DNA from: Setaria digitata
Lineage: Eukaryota > Nematoda > Chromadorea > Rhabditida > Setariidae
Assembly (NCBI GenBank): GCA_003640385.1
Contig: RCAB01000320.1
Coordinates: 1-64,000, forward strand
DNA length: 64,000 bases
Direction: 5' to 3'
Shown here: positions 36,493 to 48,900 of the stretch, piece by piece
Layout: every line of letters starts with the position of its first letter
Numbering within the stretch: the first letter of the stretch is position 1
The notes under the pieces: generated by a model
What the model saw: the letters and a program-made list of their open reading frames with translations, nothing else
Told to the model about the DNA's origin: nothing
The model's database searches: none
Program-made: the position numbers and the translations under genes

Positions 36493-39015
36493 TTATGTTT
36501 TCTTCGTATTATAACTATCAGCACTCTCCTGACGCTCTGGACATGGACAATACTGAAAATTTATATTTAAGTAAAATTCAAAAATTTCATTTCATTTGTC
36601 CGCCTCTTTTAGTAAATCTCGAATTTCAGTCCAAATTATAAATCGATAAATTCATTTAATATATTAGCAAGAAGTAGGCAATTTTCATTTCATTCAATTG
36701 GCCCATCTTGGCTTCCTTATAATATTTCAATTTCGGAATTAGACTTGGATAGTTAATTTCAGAAGCATACAGGTAATTCATTAATTAATGATTATTGCTA
36801 AAAAAAAAAAAAGAAAGGACTGACCTCAGCATCTTTTCCTGGTGGTCCGCTCGGTCCAGCTTCACCCATAGGTCCATCAGGTCCTTGTAATCCTGGTTGA
36901 CCAGGATTTCCTAAAAATTTTTTTTTTCAAATTTCAAAAATGTTACCTAAATTTGTTCCTTCTACTAACCAGGTAAAAACTCTAGAATTTATTTATTAAA
37001 GAAAAAATTCAATACCAGAAATTCATCACTGAAAAAAGAAAATTATCAATTTATCAGTTAAAAAAAAAAGGAAATTCTTTTGAGAGATGCTCTCATTAAA
37101 TTAACCGGGTGGTCCTGGTGGACCCATAGCACCAGGTGGAGCGCTACGACCATTAATTCCCGGTGGTCCTCGTGGTCCTTGTACTCCTGGTTCACCTTTC
37201 AAACCAGGACGACCAACTGGATGCTCTGCATCCTGACCTTTCTCACCAGGTGGCCCAACTGGTCCATCAGCACCTTAATTAATTAATTGACATTATTTAT
37301 TTTATTTTCATCCAAATTTACACTTCATATTCGAACATTTCGAAATTTCCATATAATAAAATGAATGATTTTTTATTTCTTTGATTTCAAATGGCAAATA
37401 TATCAAATGTAACTTTTTCATATTTGTTTCGAAGCAAACAAATGAGAAAAGGAAAAAAAAAAAAAAAAAAACATCCAAATTAAGCCTACCACGCTGTCCT
37501 GGTGGTCCAGGTTCACCAGGTGGACCAGGATTTCCGTTTCGCCCTGGTAAGCCGGATTGACCTTTGCTTCCGCTTAGTCCACGTGGTCCAGGACGTCCAA
37601 GTGCTCCGGGTGGACCTTGCGGACCCATTGGGCATTTGAAGCAACCACTTACATTTTTATTTTCCCCAACATCCATAGCATCAGCACCCGGTTTCCCATC
37701 TTCACCTGGTAATCCATCCTCCCCTCAAAAAGAAGAAACTAAATTTTTTTTTTCCTTTAATTATTAAAACTTTTTACTTGTTAAGACTTTTTTTTTTTAT
37801 AAAATTTTGAAAAAATAAACAAGAATTCCTTCATCTTTTATCCGCCTCCTTTCATTATGCATACCTTTATGTCCAGGTAATCCCTTCGGACCTGGTGGTC
37901 CAGGTGGACAAGTATTATGAGCATTGCATTCTAAAAATAAACACATAAATAGCACATGTTTTTTCTTCTTTTGTATTCTTGAGTGATAATTTTGATAATT
38001 TTAAACAATAAAAATGTTATCATTGAAACAAACAATAAAAATTATTATCAAAGCATACCACATGCGCTATCATCATTTTCAACTGGATTTTGCAAATTTG
38101 ATGCTCCAACTTGTGATAACATTGGTCCTGTTGTACTACCAGATTTCACTTCAATAGTTGTAATTTTTTGCTCGACACTGACATTATCATAACTTCCATT
38201 TATTGTTGTTGATAAATATTGAAATGGAACTGTTACTGCATCATTTTGATTATCAATATTATCATTCTCACTCTTATCACCACTGTACTGTCGACGAAAA
38301 CGCTTTTTACGCGCAATTTCCATCATATCATTCCATAAATCATTTGTTGTTACCTGAAAATCTACCAAATTTATTTTATTTTTAAAAATTATTTTATGTT
38401 TTAATTTTATTGCTACTTCTTTTCTCTTACCACAAATATGCTTGAATTTATTGCAAATCAAATTGAAATAGTTCCATAGGATATATTATGCTGCTAATAA
38501 AAATTAATTTAATACATTCGAATGAAATACTCATCCTACTTTTTTATCAACATTTTTGTTTGATAATTTTATGCAAGACCTATGAAATAGGTATTTGAGA
38601 AATCATTCAATAAATTAAAATAAAATACTCAGTACTAGACTTTAGACGGAATATGTTAATGCTAAAATAACACAAGAAATTTTGACGTTTTTAATTTTAT
38701 TATTTTTAGCTACTACATACTGTCCTTCAAAATCATTTTTATCCAAAATTATTCAAAACAAAATATACCATAAAATTCTAATTTCATTTCCTTCTAAGAA
38801 ATATTTTTTAAAATGTAGTAAAATAAAACAAAGCAGAATAAAGAAAGGGGAAAAAAAAAGAAAAGAAAACATACCCGAAATATATTAATTTCTGAATCTA
38901 ATTGATTCCAAATTTTTTGTACATCATTATAAATCATTAAAATAGCAATTAGGCATGCTATTAATGATATGCCACTCACTGATGATGCCAGGAATGTCGC
39001 TTTATGTATCTTCAT
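36493..39015 (-). CDS. Nematode cuticle collagen
   Basis: Structural protein secreted by the hypodermis into the cuticle. Exons (minus): 39015-38875, 38353-38059, 37930-37865, 37723-37490, 37273-37106, 36910-36825, 36552-36493; phases join to 349 residues. N-terminal cuticle-collagen domain: hydrophobic residues about 7-31 (signal anchor), then [14 protein letters not shown] subtilisin-type site KKRFRR ends at about residue 68. A polar spacer of about 70 residues precedes the first Cys cluster (ACEC...TCPPGPPG). Gly-X-Y blocks follow, separated by a non-collagenous [15 protein letters not shown] insert, then a long Gly-X-Y run and the tail [13 protein letters not shown] ending in TKKT. Start taken at MKIHKATF, the usual family start, two bases after a TTAATAG acceptor. 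The exon 4 acceptor (TTTTTGAG) and exon 5 acceptor (TTAAG) are non-consensus upstream of AG. The specific col gene is not assigned. Confidence 0.92.
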
Positions 39016-39017
39016 AT

Positions 39018-39027
39018 CTATTAATAA
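39018..39027 (-). promoter_or_regulatory. Possible spliced-leader acceptor of the collagen gene
   Basis: Minus-strand TTATTAATAG ends two bases before the proposed ATG at 39015. An in-frame upstream ATG at 39069 exists but would disrupt the normal collagen N terminus. Confidence 0.4.
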
Positions 39028-40984
39028 AATGAAATGATAATCATTTATCACTTGAATTAATCTAATCAAAAAAGAAAACGAGAAATTTAATGATGCATTT
39101 TTTTTTTTTTTTTTTTTCCATTAAACATTTTCACGACAGTTTATTGAAAATAATTACGATATTCGCGCCTTTTATGATTTGCAAAAAATATACCAAAAAC
39201 AAAAAAAAAATCACTGTAATTGATAATTGTTTTATGATATCAGATAAAATTGGGAAGGTTTGTCGGTTCTTCTAAATAACAAATAATAATAAGATTATTG
39301 TTATTTCTTCGTTTCTTCTTATAATAATTTTTGTTCTCCGCTTCTCTTTTCCACTTTTCAATGATAACATTTTATTAATTTAATTTCATTAAAAACGATA
39401 ATCAATTTACTGATATCAAGCAATAATTGAAGTTTCATCTGTTTTATCATCAATTTTTAATCGAAAATTTTTTCGCTTCTTTTTACCATTTGAAATTAGT
39501 AAAAAAATTTAAAAGGCTAAATTTTAAAACGAATTTAAAAGATATCTCATCTATTTTCTTTTCATTTCCTACATCTCACAGCTAGAAGATATCAATTGAA
39601 AATAATTGAAAAAGTTTATAGTGTTACATATTGAAATTTAGTTAAAAAAAGAAAAAGAAAAAACAAACAAAGAGAAAAAAAAAAGACATTTGAACGAAGA
39701 AATTCGTCTATTCTATCAGGAAAATTAAATTAAGAAAAGTTTTCGATTTTATTGTTTTGGTCGACAGGGGTGTGTTCCATGTAAATTTAGGCCAAATCAT
39801 TGAATAAACGAAAAAATTGTGTTGCCCAATTCCATAAACTGCCTTACTCATTCTCGTATTTACAAACATTTATTTGATCATTCTAGATTTTCTTTTTCTA
39901 AAATTGAGAAATCAGGACAAGAACTGAAGATGGTGAGATTCAGTTTCTTGCACGTGAACTGATTTCTTTTTTTTAGTGATAAGAGAAACAATCTGATAAT
40001 CTGATACTGCATGCTTTTTTTTTTTCGTGTTTTGTTTCTTTTTTCTTTTTAAACAAAATCTACCAAATTAAAACCCACCAAATTACACAAACATATCTTT
40101 TTTTCTTTTTTTTTTGACTTTATTCTTTACAAAAATTGGAAAAACAATTAATAACCAGAACCGTTCCAGTTTAAATGTAATTCCTTTGACAGAATTGGAA
40201 CTGAGAAAAAAAAATGCAATTCTCAACTTACAATTAGCAATGGTGTATTAAAGTACTATTAATATTGCAAACTCACATCTTCTTTGTATTAAAAGGTTTC
40301 TTTTTTTTTTTTTTTTTTTTGAGACAGTGCTTAATAACTCAGTTTTATGAAAAATAAATATTAGCATTATCTACAAGAATATTCTTATTTTGTGAAATTT
40401 GACCATGTAATAACGGTATGCCGGCTTTGATCCAACTCATTTTTGAAATTGAAAGGGAAGGATAGTTGTAGTAGAGACCATGAAACAATAGTAACTTTCT
40501 TATCAGTTGCATCTTCGCCAACTATAATGTGGGTCATGGAAATAAAAGTACGTATGAAGCATCTAAATGTGATGTGATGAATGGCCGGCATCTTTTTAAG
40601 CTGATTTAATTCAATCTATCGTGATGTTGAAATAACTACAAGGCATAGAAATTTTTATTGAACACCTATCGATATAAGCAAAATTCACTCATGTGCATCA
40701 AGCCAAATTTATACAAATCACTTTTTCCTAATTTTACCTGCCTGTTCTGCTTTTATGAATTTCTAACAAAAGCACCCAGTACGCACTAAAAATAATACTT
40801 ACTTGCAAAATACACGCGGTAAAAATCCTATGCGCATAATACGTACTAAAAAATGATTCAAACAATGCCAAGAATTAAATCTAAATATTCTGAGTCCTAA
40901 TTAACAAATTAAGCAGTGAATAACATGAAAAATCTATATATCTGCAGCTTAATTTATAAAAGTTCATGTAAACAAATTATAATT
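39028..40984. other. Intergenic between collagen and NDUFA2
   Basis: Upstream region of the collagen and 3' flank of NDUFA2. From about 40.4 kb the sequence is less repetitive and contains one 68-codon minus-strand frame (40591-40385) without recognisable features. A minus-strand AATAAA (plus TTTATT near 40651) could polyadenylate NDUFA2. Confidence 0.5.
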
Positions 40985-41738
40985 TCACGAAATCTTGCCA
41001 GTAACCAAATCTTTGATAATATCTAGCACTTTGTATCGTGAAATATTGTCAAGAGGGATACTTTTTTCAATACCGCAGTTGTACCTAAAACAAGTTCAAA
41101 TTAAATATCAGGATAAGTGAAAATTGGTGGAAAATGCTGATCGATCCTGAAGATGCTAATTCATTCACTATAATAATCCTTTTTTAATAGGAACGATTTC
41201 AAACTTGACCTGCACCTGCACACTGACTAATGATGTACAGGCGATTAAAAATAAATGACGACACCGATTAATTAAGAATGACTAACAATTAAAGAGAGAT
41301 CCAACCAACTGACTGATTCAAAATAAATATGGGACAGTGATATATCAGCAGTAAAAGTCTATCATATCTCAGAAAAATATATCAATAAGATCGACGAATT
41401 TAAAATATTAAAAATATTCAACGACAAGGACGCTAGCAATAATGCTAATATTAATATATGCAACTAAGACCAATTATACTAACGGTTAACTCCAAAGTTG
41501 AAAGCTCGCAAGGACAATTAGAAGGAAGAAATACCAACCTAGCATAAACTTTCGGTTGTACCCCACTGCACTCTCGGATCAATATTGGAAATTGTCGATT
41601 AGCCTTCTTCAATGATACATAATCATTTTCGATGAAGCTTCTCACTCCTGCACTAGCTGCTGATGTGGGACATAGATGAATACGTAATTCACGCAACGCT
41701 CCTTGTCCAAGCTTTATCCCTGCTCCTGAAGACATCAT
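40985..41738 (-). CDS. NDUFA2: NDUFA2, complex I subunit B8
   Basis: Accessory subunit of mitochondrial NADH:ubiquinone oxidoreductase, thioredoxin-like fold, matrix side. Two exons (minus): 41738-41539 and 41084-40985, phase 2 junction, 99 residues, the family's usual length. Conserved blocks: [51 protein letters not shown] and SIPLDNIS; both conserved cysteines (HLC and REC) are present. Start at the MMSSGAG pair; a longer in-frame start at 41789 would add an unlikely N terminus. An out-of-frame ATG lies seven bases upstream of the chosen start, directly at the AATTTCAG acceptor. Head to head with the KANSL3-like gene, starts about 1.2 kb apart. Confidence 0.94.
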
Positions 41739-41745
41739 TTCGCAT

Positions 41746-41753
41746 CTGAAATT
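41746..41753 (-). promoter_or_regulatory. Probable spliced-leader (or cis) acceptor of NDUFA2
   Basis: Minus-strand AATTTCAG ends seven bases before the chosen start pair ATGATG; no upstream coding exon is evident. Confidence 0.45.
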
Positions 41754-42926
41754 ACTACTGCTATCTATCTCTTCTAGAAAGTTCTTCAACCATTAGCACT
41801 TATCAATTGTAAATGCCATGGAAGCTAGGATATAATTTATGACGTGGATATCAATCCTGACACAGTGATCACGGGCGAGAGTAGGTAATCGGATATGGCC
41901 AAGACCAGACCACAGAAATGGAGAGAAATAAAGCTGCTGACTGAGGCAATATTAGCACTAGCACTGTAGCAATGCTTCATTCAATCAACTGCTTCTAATG
42001 AAAATTGTGGAAAAACTTCCTTCCTATAACAGTAGTACTTACAAACTGAACACTGCTAAATGCGAAATGGAAATGAAAATAGAGAATGATAATTGGCATG
42101 ACATGACTTGACACGAACACACCTGGCCAACGATGGGCCAAATCAGAGTTTACCGCATCTCATTCGATGAACAAGATGGGGTATCGATACGAAAAAATAT
42201 TTTCCAAGTGGTTAGTGCCACTTAGTAAATATAAACAAAGATCAAAGGAACTATCAGAATAATAATTGAATTAGAATGTAGAATTATTCATCAATTTAGC
42301 ATCTTCGCAAATTGCAAACTTAGACTGGCACGGAGACAAACTCAGACTGATGTATGGCATTTAACTATGAATTTAGACTCCTATATTGTATTTGGTACAA
42401 GAGCGCACTAATAATCTAACTAATCAAAATAATTGTATTAATGAGTAGGATAAGATGAAAAATTGTTCCTCGTAGTTAATCTTCTATCTTTTTCCTCTCG
42501 TTCGAAGGTTTCTCTCTTGCATAAGTCAGTAATGAGAAAAGAATTTGGTGATGGGTTCACGTAAGCCAGACGTAATATAATAAGAAAGAAGTGTGACCAA
42601 AAATTCACGTAAACGAAAAGTAATGTAATGAGGGAAGAATGCTGTCATGGACCTACTTAAGTCAGAAGTAAGATATTAGAATGAGATCGCAAGTCCACGT
42701 GATCCATACTAGATGAGAAAAATATGAGATTATAGATTGCACTGCGACCATGAAGAATCACGTGTATCACTTGGCTTCATTCATATCGTTATTGAGAATA
42801 TTCATGGGTATTAACTTTAGGACTCAGGGGAGTAAGCGTAAACATGAAGGTCAGAGTTCATGCATCATTATATTGTTACTATCATTTATTTCATTGTCGT
42901 CATATTTAATTTTCTTCTTTCTTGTG
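41754..42926. promoter_or_regulatory. Head-to-head promoter region of NDUFA2 and the KANSL3-like gene
   Basis: About 1.2 kb of comparatively GC-richer, non-coding sequence between divergent genes. It presumably contains both promoters. Around 42550-42710 a unit containing TTCACGTAA or a variant recurs about every 50 bases. No exon recognised. Confidence 0.5.
42550..42710. repeat. Degenerate tandem units (about 48-50 bases)
   Basis: Three units: TTCACGTAAGCCAGACGTAA, then TTCACGTAAACGAAAAGTAA, then CTACTTAAGTCAGAAGTAAG, each followed by a purine-rich stretch (AAGAAAGAAG, GAGGGAAGAA, TAGAATGAGA). Spacing is about 50 bases. Similarity was judged by eye and is imperfect. Confidence 0.45.
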
Positions 42927-42935
42927 TCATTTCAG
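42927..42935 (+). promoter_or_regulatory. Probable spliced-leader acceptor of the KANSL3-like gene
   Basis: TCATTTCAG, a near-consensus acceptor, ends 19 bases before the ATG at 42955. Confidence 0.5.
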
Positions 42936-42954
42936 TTTACTATTGTTCCAAAGA

Positions 42955-45900
42955 ATGTCCTCAAAATCGACGGTAAGTTAACTCATCTTTTTGAATTCCT
43001 TCAGAATCCCTAATGTATCAGTTATCATTCTCCATTTTCTGCACTTCTTTTAATCAATTAACGAATTTAACTTCGCATTCTTGCAAAAGATTACAAGTTT
43101 TATTTTTAACATTTTTTTTAAAGTTCAATTTAATTGAGGAATTTTTTTTCTTGATTAAATTTGAGGAATTTAGTGTGACCATGAGAATGACGATGATGAC
43201 AAAGATGAGATGGATGTTGAAGGTGCTTTGGCATTAGATTTAGCAGAATTGGAAGCAATGTTGGCAATTGACAGCGAACAAGTACGATATGATCAGCAAG
43301 TTAAGGTTTGCTTGTCTTTTTTTATTTTTGTCAGAAATTTACTTTGAGGATGTGGCGAGGAAAAAATAGTATATAAGAATTATATTTGCGACGAAAACTT
43401 TTTTGCAGCGAAAAGATTTCCAAACTGGAGAATGTTCTCAGACAACAGCTACGGCTGCTTCCCACGGGGGATCGAATAGTCAATTTATGATCGAGTCAAA
43501 TTCACGACCAAGAAAAAGACAACGTGTTTCGGAAGATGAAATGAAGTATGAAACGGTTTCACAATATGTTGATAGTAAATTTTCTGTATGAACTTTAACT
43601 CAACGTTTGGTTCATCCCACAACTCCAGTTCTGCTTACCAAAAATGGCGCACTTGAAGTATACATTCAATGTCTATGCTTCATAACTAAGCAAGCAAGAT
43701 GTCATACTCATTGAAAGTTTGAGAATTGGTTGAAGACGTTTCGTCCCACAATTCCTCTAATCATTCGCTTTACCGAATTTCTTACTTTCGTAGTACGCAA
43801 GTGAAACTGTTCAACTGTCAGGGTAGAATTTACAATCTTTTTAATTTCCCTTGTGGCTAATTTTTCACCGTTTTTAAATCTTGTCCTTTTTTTTATAATG
43901 TTTTGGAAGTTTTTTTTCATAATTTCTAGAAATCGACGGAAACGAAGCAGTATTAAAAGTCAGATTTCTAAAAAAACAGCATCGCCTTCGTTACTGCAGA
44001 CTGAGAGTGATGAACTGGGAAATACTGATTCGCTGGGTGGTGATAACAGATATTCGACATTCTTAGATGCCTCCGATAGTATACAGCTAGAGGATTCTGT
44101 GGTAAAGCATTTTCCTGATTTTTAAATTTTCTTTTAGTAGAGAGTTTCACACCGATTTTTGTGAATAGTGAAGAGATGAACCCGAAAATATAAAAAGATA
44201 AAAAAAGAAGTGAAAACTTTTTATAATGATCAATATAGGATTAAAATGTCTTGATTCATTTTCCTTGTCACTGTCATCTTCGGGTTTTAGCATTTCAATC
44301 TGTCATCGACTCCAGCATCCCCTCCACACAGAACTAGTGGCAATTCCATTGTTTTTACTAAACCTACACCACCAGATGATGTGAAACGTAGAAATCCTCG
44401 TGTTTATTCATACAGTCCAATTTCACGAACTCGTTTAACCGTTCCTAAACGACAGTTTTCACCAGAACCTGCTCGAAAAGTTGCAAAAGGTTCATACTCA
44501 AATGTTTTTTTCCATTCAAATTCCGAACAGAAAACTTGTTTGATCAAGAGGCAAATAAATTTCAGAAATAAGTTGTCGTTAGCAATATTTGTCAATTTTG
44601 ATAAGTGGTGATCAATTGTTTGTCGCGATTTTTTGACTACTAAACCAATTAATTTGTGATCATAACTCATTGAGCCGTATCAATAAAGATGTTATTTTTT
44701 TTATTTAGTGTTGATCGGTCCGAGACGAGTAACTGAAACAATTCGTTTATCGGATTTGACGAAAATTCTGTGCTCAATGAAAATTGGAGAATTTTCACTA
44801 CCTTTAGGCTTTACCTTAAAATATAAGAAACGTTTTGTAGGTGAGTTGAACCCAGATACAGCTTTCATGGATTCTTTAAAAGGTTGACTTTCAACTTCAG
44901 AATTATGCAGTAGTACAGATTTTCATATGATTTCAGCATGTTTCAGTTCTGTGAACCCAAAGATTTCAGACAGACTTGATACCACTTGTTTTTTCTAACT
45001 TTCGTCTTTCAATTCGAATGTCCCAGCTTTGAAATCCAGTGTTGTTTTAGACGATAAAGATCCGGACGATATAAGTTCGCTACAGCTTTCTTCTGAAAAC
45101 GATGTCGAAAATGAGTCAAAAAATAAAACCTCAGTAGTGCCTGATGTTGCGGTGAATGCTGAACGTACCATTGTTTTCGAGCAGAAAAAAGATGAAGCAG
45201 GAACGTCTAATTCACCTCAGCAGTTAAAGCGTAGAGGGCGAAAGAAATTAAAAGTGAATTCTGTTAGAAGAGAAATATTTCCTGATGATACTGAAACGAT
45301 ACCGACACTGGAGCCTGTTGTGAAAGACGAATCACCGACTCCGTTAAATATTTCAATTTCAAAGACTGCAAAGGGAAAGCCGCGAAAACGAGCAGCGTTG
45401 ATCAAACTGAAACGAGGGAAGCCTCGGAAGAAGTAAGATTTTGCATGAAATATTTTATTTCTTCGGCTGAATTCCTCTGTAAAAGTGGCGGAATAAGTGC
45501 GATATTTTAGGCGACAGCTGCGTTTATTATTTCACAGAAATAAATTCTTACATGAAAGATTTAATAAGAAATTAATCAATTTTGCACATATGATGAAAAA
45601 AGTTGTTATATGCAAAATTATTTTATGCGATATATTAAAAACTCCATATTCATGCGTCTACGTTAAAACACACAGGCTGTGTTAAAAATAGTCCTTGCCG
45701 TCGAATTACATTCAATAGATGCTTCCTACAGTTAACTATATGTGTGAAATGTGCTTCCATTTCTAACCATAACCATTTCCTTTTAGCTTTACATTTGATA
45801 TTGGAGTGACCGGAAGTGCTCAAAATTTTGGTTCTTTGATTTCATCTTCTTCAGAAACCTCATTAAAGGATTCAGTTAGAGAGGTAAGGATTAGAATGCT

Positions 45901-48900
45901 TTGTTATATGTCTGTGTTCAGGTTTGAAGAGAAAAGACAGAGTTTAAATTTATCAAAATTCTCTAAGAGAAAAATTAATGTTTCCTGACCACAGATTGTA
46001 TATCTTATTTAGAAGGTCGTATCAGGGTACAGTTTGCTTTTGAAAAAGATTATACGAATGAACTGCGATCTAAAATCTTCTTAAGGTTATTGAGAATTAA
46101 AAAATTCATTAAATTGATGTGCCGCATTTATACAGTGGTTTATTAAAAAGCTAGTATTCAGAAGCGTCGACGTTAGAATATGAAAGGCCGGTTGCAGTAG
46201 TCCGTGTGAAACTAAAAATGGAACTAGAAATAGATTTAAATGCAGTTTAAAACAGAATTTCAGTCCGGGGCGAATTCATCACGACCTACAACATATATGA
46301 CAGATATTGCACACTCATCTTACGGTGGCCACCACGACAGTGAAGCTGATGAGGCAAGTTGCTAAAATAACATATAATTCTAAACCTCAGCGAATTCTGG
46401 CTTTTTAATTCATTTTTTTTTTTCACTTTCGCTAATAAGAATTTTGTTGACTTGATTTTATCTTCCGAGTTGTTCAGTCTTTTTGGTTATGAAAATAGTC
46501 GTTGAAATTTTTTTGTTTGATACTTCATTTAGTGTACCTCAGTTTGTTTACGTTATCTTCACTAATGAAAATTTATTTCAGCATGAGGATTCAAAAGTTG
46601 AGATTTTGGATTCGGGTATGTCTGCAGTATTCAGTGGCACGGCAATTCGAGTTCAGGCCGATAACTCGAGAAAAATGGATAACATTTTTAATGTTGTAAA
46701 GGAAGATGATTATGACGTTGGTCTTTTGAACTAACAAAAGAAAATATGGGCTTCGGAAAAGTTGCAAATGATGTAGTTGCATAACTGGCTCTGTTATGGT
46801 TTATGATGGAAGAAGGCTGATCTTTTAGGACTAAATAAAACTCCAAAATGTATATACATGTATTAAAGCTTATCTTATAGGATGGTGAGCGTTTACATAT
46901 TGTGGAAATGGGTGATGACGATGATTCTTGTGATACTACATATCAATCTTTTGAGACAAAAAAAGTAACTTACGACTTTATTTGTTTTTTATATGTTTTC
47001 GTCTAGTTGATTTTATCAGTGTTTTTGATGGAGTTAATTTAGCGTATTTTAATATCAAAGGGAAAATATGCCCACATATTTTTGAAGATCTCTAGTAGGT
47101 CCTATTTTTGTTGTCATCCCAATTTGAAGCTAAAGAAACAGTCGTTATTAGTTACCATTGCCTTCATGTTCTAGGAGAAAGATCTGGACAATATTGTAAC
47201 AGATGTTGTGAGCAAATTGGTGGATCAGGTATGTGATCTGCGTTCACTGGGGGGTGTTAATTTGATTATGGAACCATTACGACGTCCAAATGCTGGTGTA
47301 ATAGCAGAGGAGCCACGTCGTGTCCCACCACTACGTATACGCATACCACAGAAACGTGAGGCACGGCAGCGTCGCCCTACGCGAGTACATGATTATTCAC
47401 CTCCATTACCCGTTAGCAGATTAAATCGCTTGGAAGAAACAATAAAGAAACGAACAGCAATTGCACCAACGGAAACTTCTGGTGCTGGTGGCACAGAAAC
47501 GAGACAAAAGAGGTTTTTTATTTCCTCACTTATGCAGTCTCCATTAGTTCCGTCAATTTTTTCTTTATATAATTCATTTTAACTGCTAATAGGTGAGGGA
47601 TTCCTTTTTGTATTGGAAGTTGATGAAAGGATCATTGTTAATAATAAGATTAAAATTCATAAACCCTGATGCAGACTCACCGAATCTTAATAGTGGTGGC
47701 ATCTCTATGGACGTCTTGTAGAAATAATTGTTCAGACACTTCGTTGACTGTTGTTGTGTGTTGTCTTATGCTTGAGTTAGCCTTTTTGAATCATTTATCA
47801 GACGGCTTTGCTAGTTTTGAGTAGCGAAAAAGTTTTAAGTTTAATTTCTTAAGAAAATTTATTCTAAAGAAAGAATTCAAAACTTCAGATCCGTTCTCGT
47901 TTCGTTTCCTCTGGAAAGTTAGTATTCAGTATCTGTAAAAATTCAGTGTACTTTTATTGATTTTTTCAGGTTAACGAGAAGTAAGGAAAGTCAAAAGAAA
48001 AGCTCACTGAATAGCAAAGAAGCTGAAGCATATCCAGGAATCCGACGAAGTTCAAACCAAAAGTCATCTGTCCTGTCTAGTCCGAGTTGTGTATGTTATT
48101 ATTCGTAATTCAATTTTTAAATAGAAAATATCATTTTATCAGAATACAACAAGGGTCAACTCGGCTGTTTCTAACATAATAAGCTGAAAAAAGAAAAAAA
48201 GTCAAGAAAGCAGTGCTAATTAAACTTAATTTCTTGAATTCCCATTCTAAACAGACTCCATCACCGCTGTTTTATTTCTTCACGATAGTTTAAAATTTGT
48301 AATTGTAGTGCTTTTATCCTTTAAATATATATTGATTATTTATAGATCTCCCCTACATCGTCACTGTTAGGCAGTGGCAATGAAGAAGAAGTAAAAACTG
48401 CTCAGTCAGCCACTTACGAAGGATTTGGTAATTTTGATGATGAAAAAAGCAAAACCCAGCAAAATCAATCATCACTACCGTCAGGATCTCCTCAGTTGGT
48501 AGGTATTCTTCCTTTATGTCATAATCATTCTACTTCCTTCAAGTATTGCCGATTTCGTTTTAATATTTAAGAAAGGTTTGAAGGAAACACAGCATACTGT
48601 GATTCAGATATTCGAGTGGCACGATCGNATCGGATCCCATGAATTTCAGAAATAGGTTTGAAGGAAACACAGCATACTGTGATTCAGATATTCGAGTGGC
48701 ACGATCGTGTTGATTTTGTACATAACGATAATTTAAGCGAATATCCTAGATTAGCAATAAATTAAGACAAGGAAATCACTGAGGCGCATAGCTTATTATT
48801 AGAATTCGATAGCCGGTCTATTCCCAATAACATAATCAGAGTTGAATGTAGTCTTACTGCTCTCAGGCACTGCTGTACAAAAGAGATGTAAGGTTTATTT

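Noticed and set aside
40385..40591. 68-codon minus-strand frame between collagen and NDUFA2
   Set aside because: Starts with Met but shows no conserved motif, domain or splice partner; kept only as a note in the intergenic entry.
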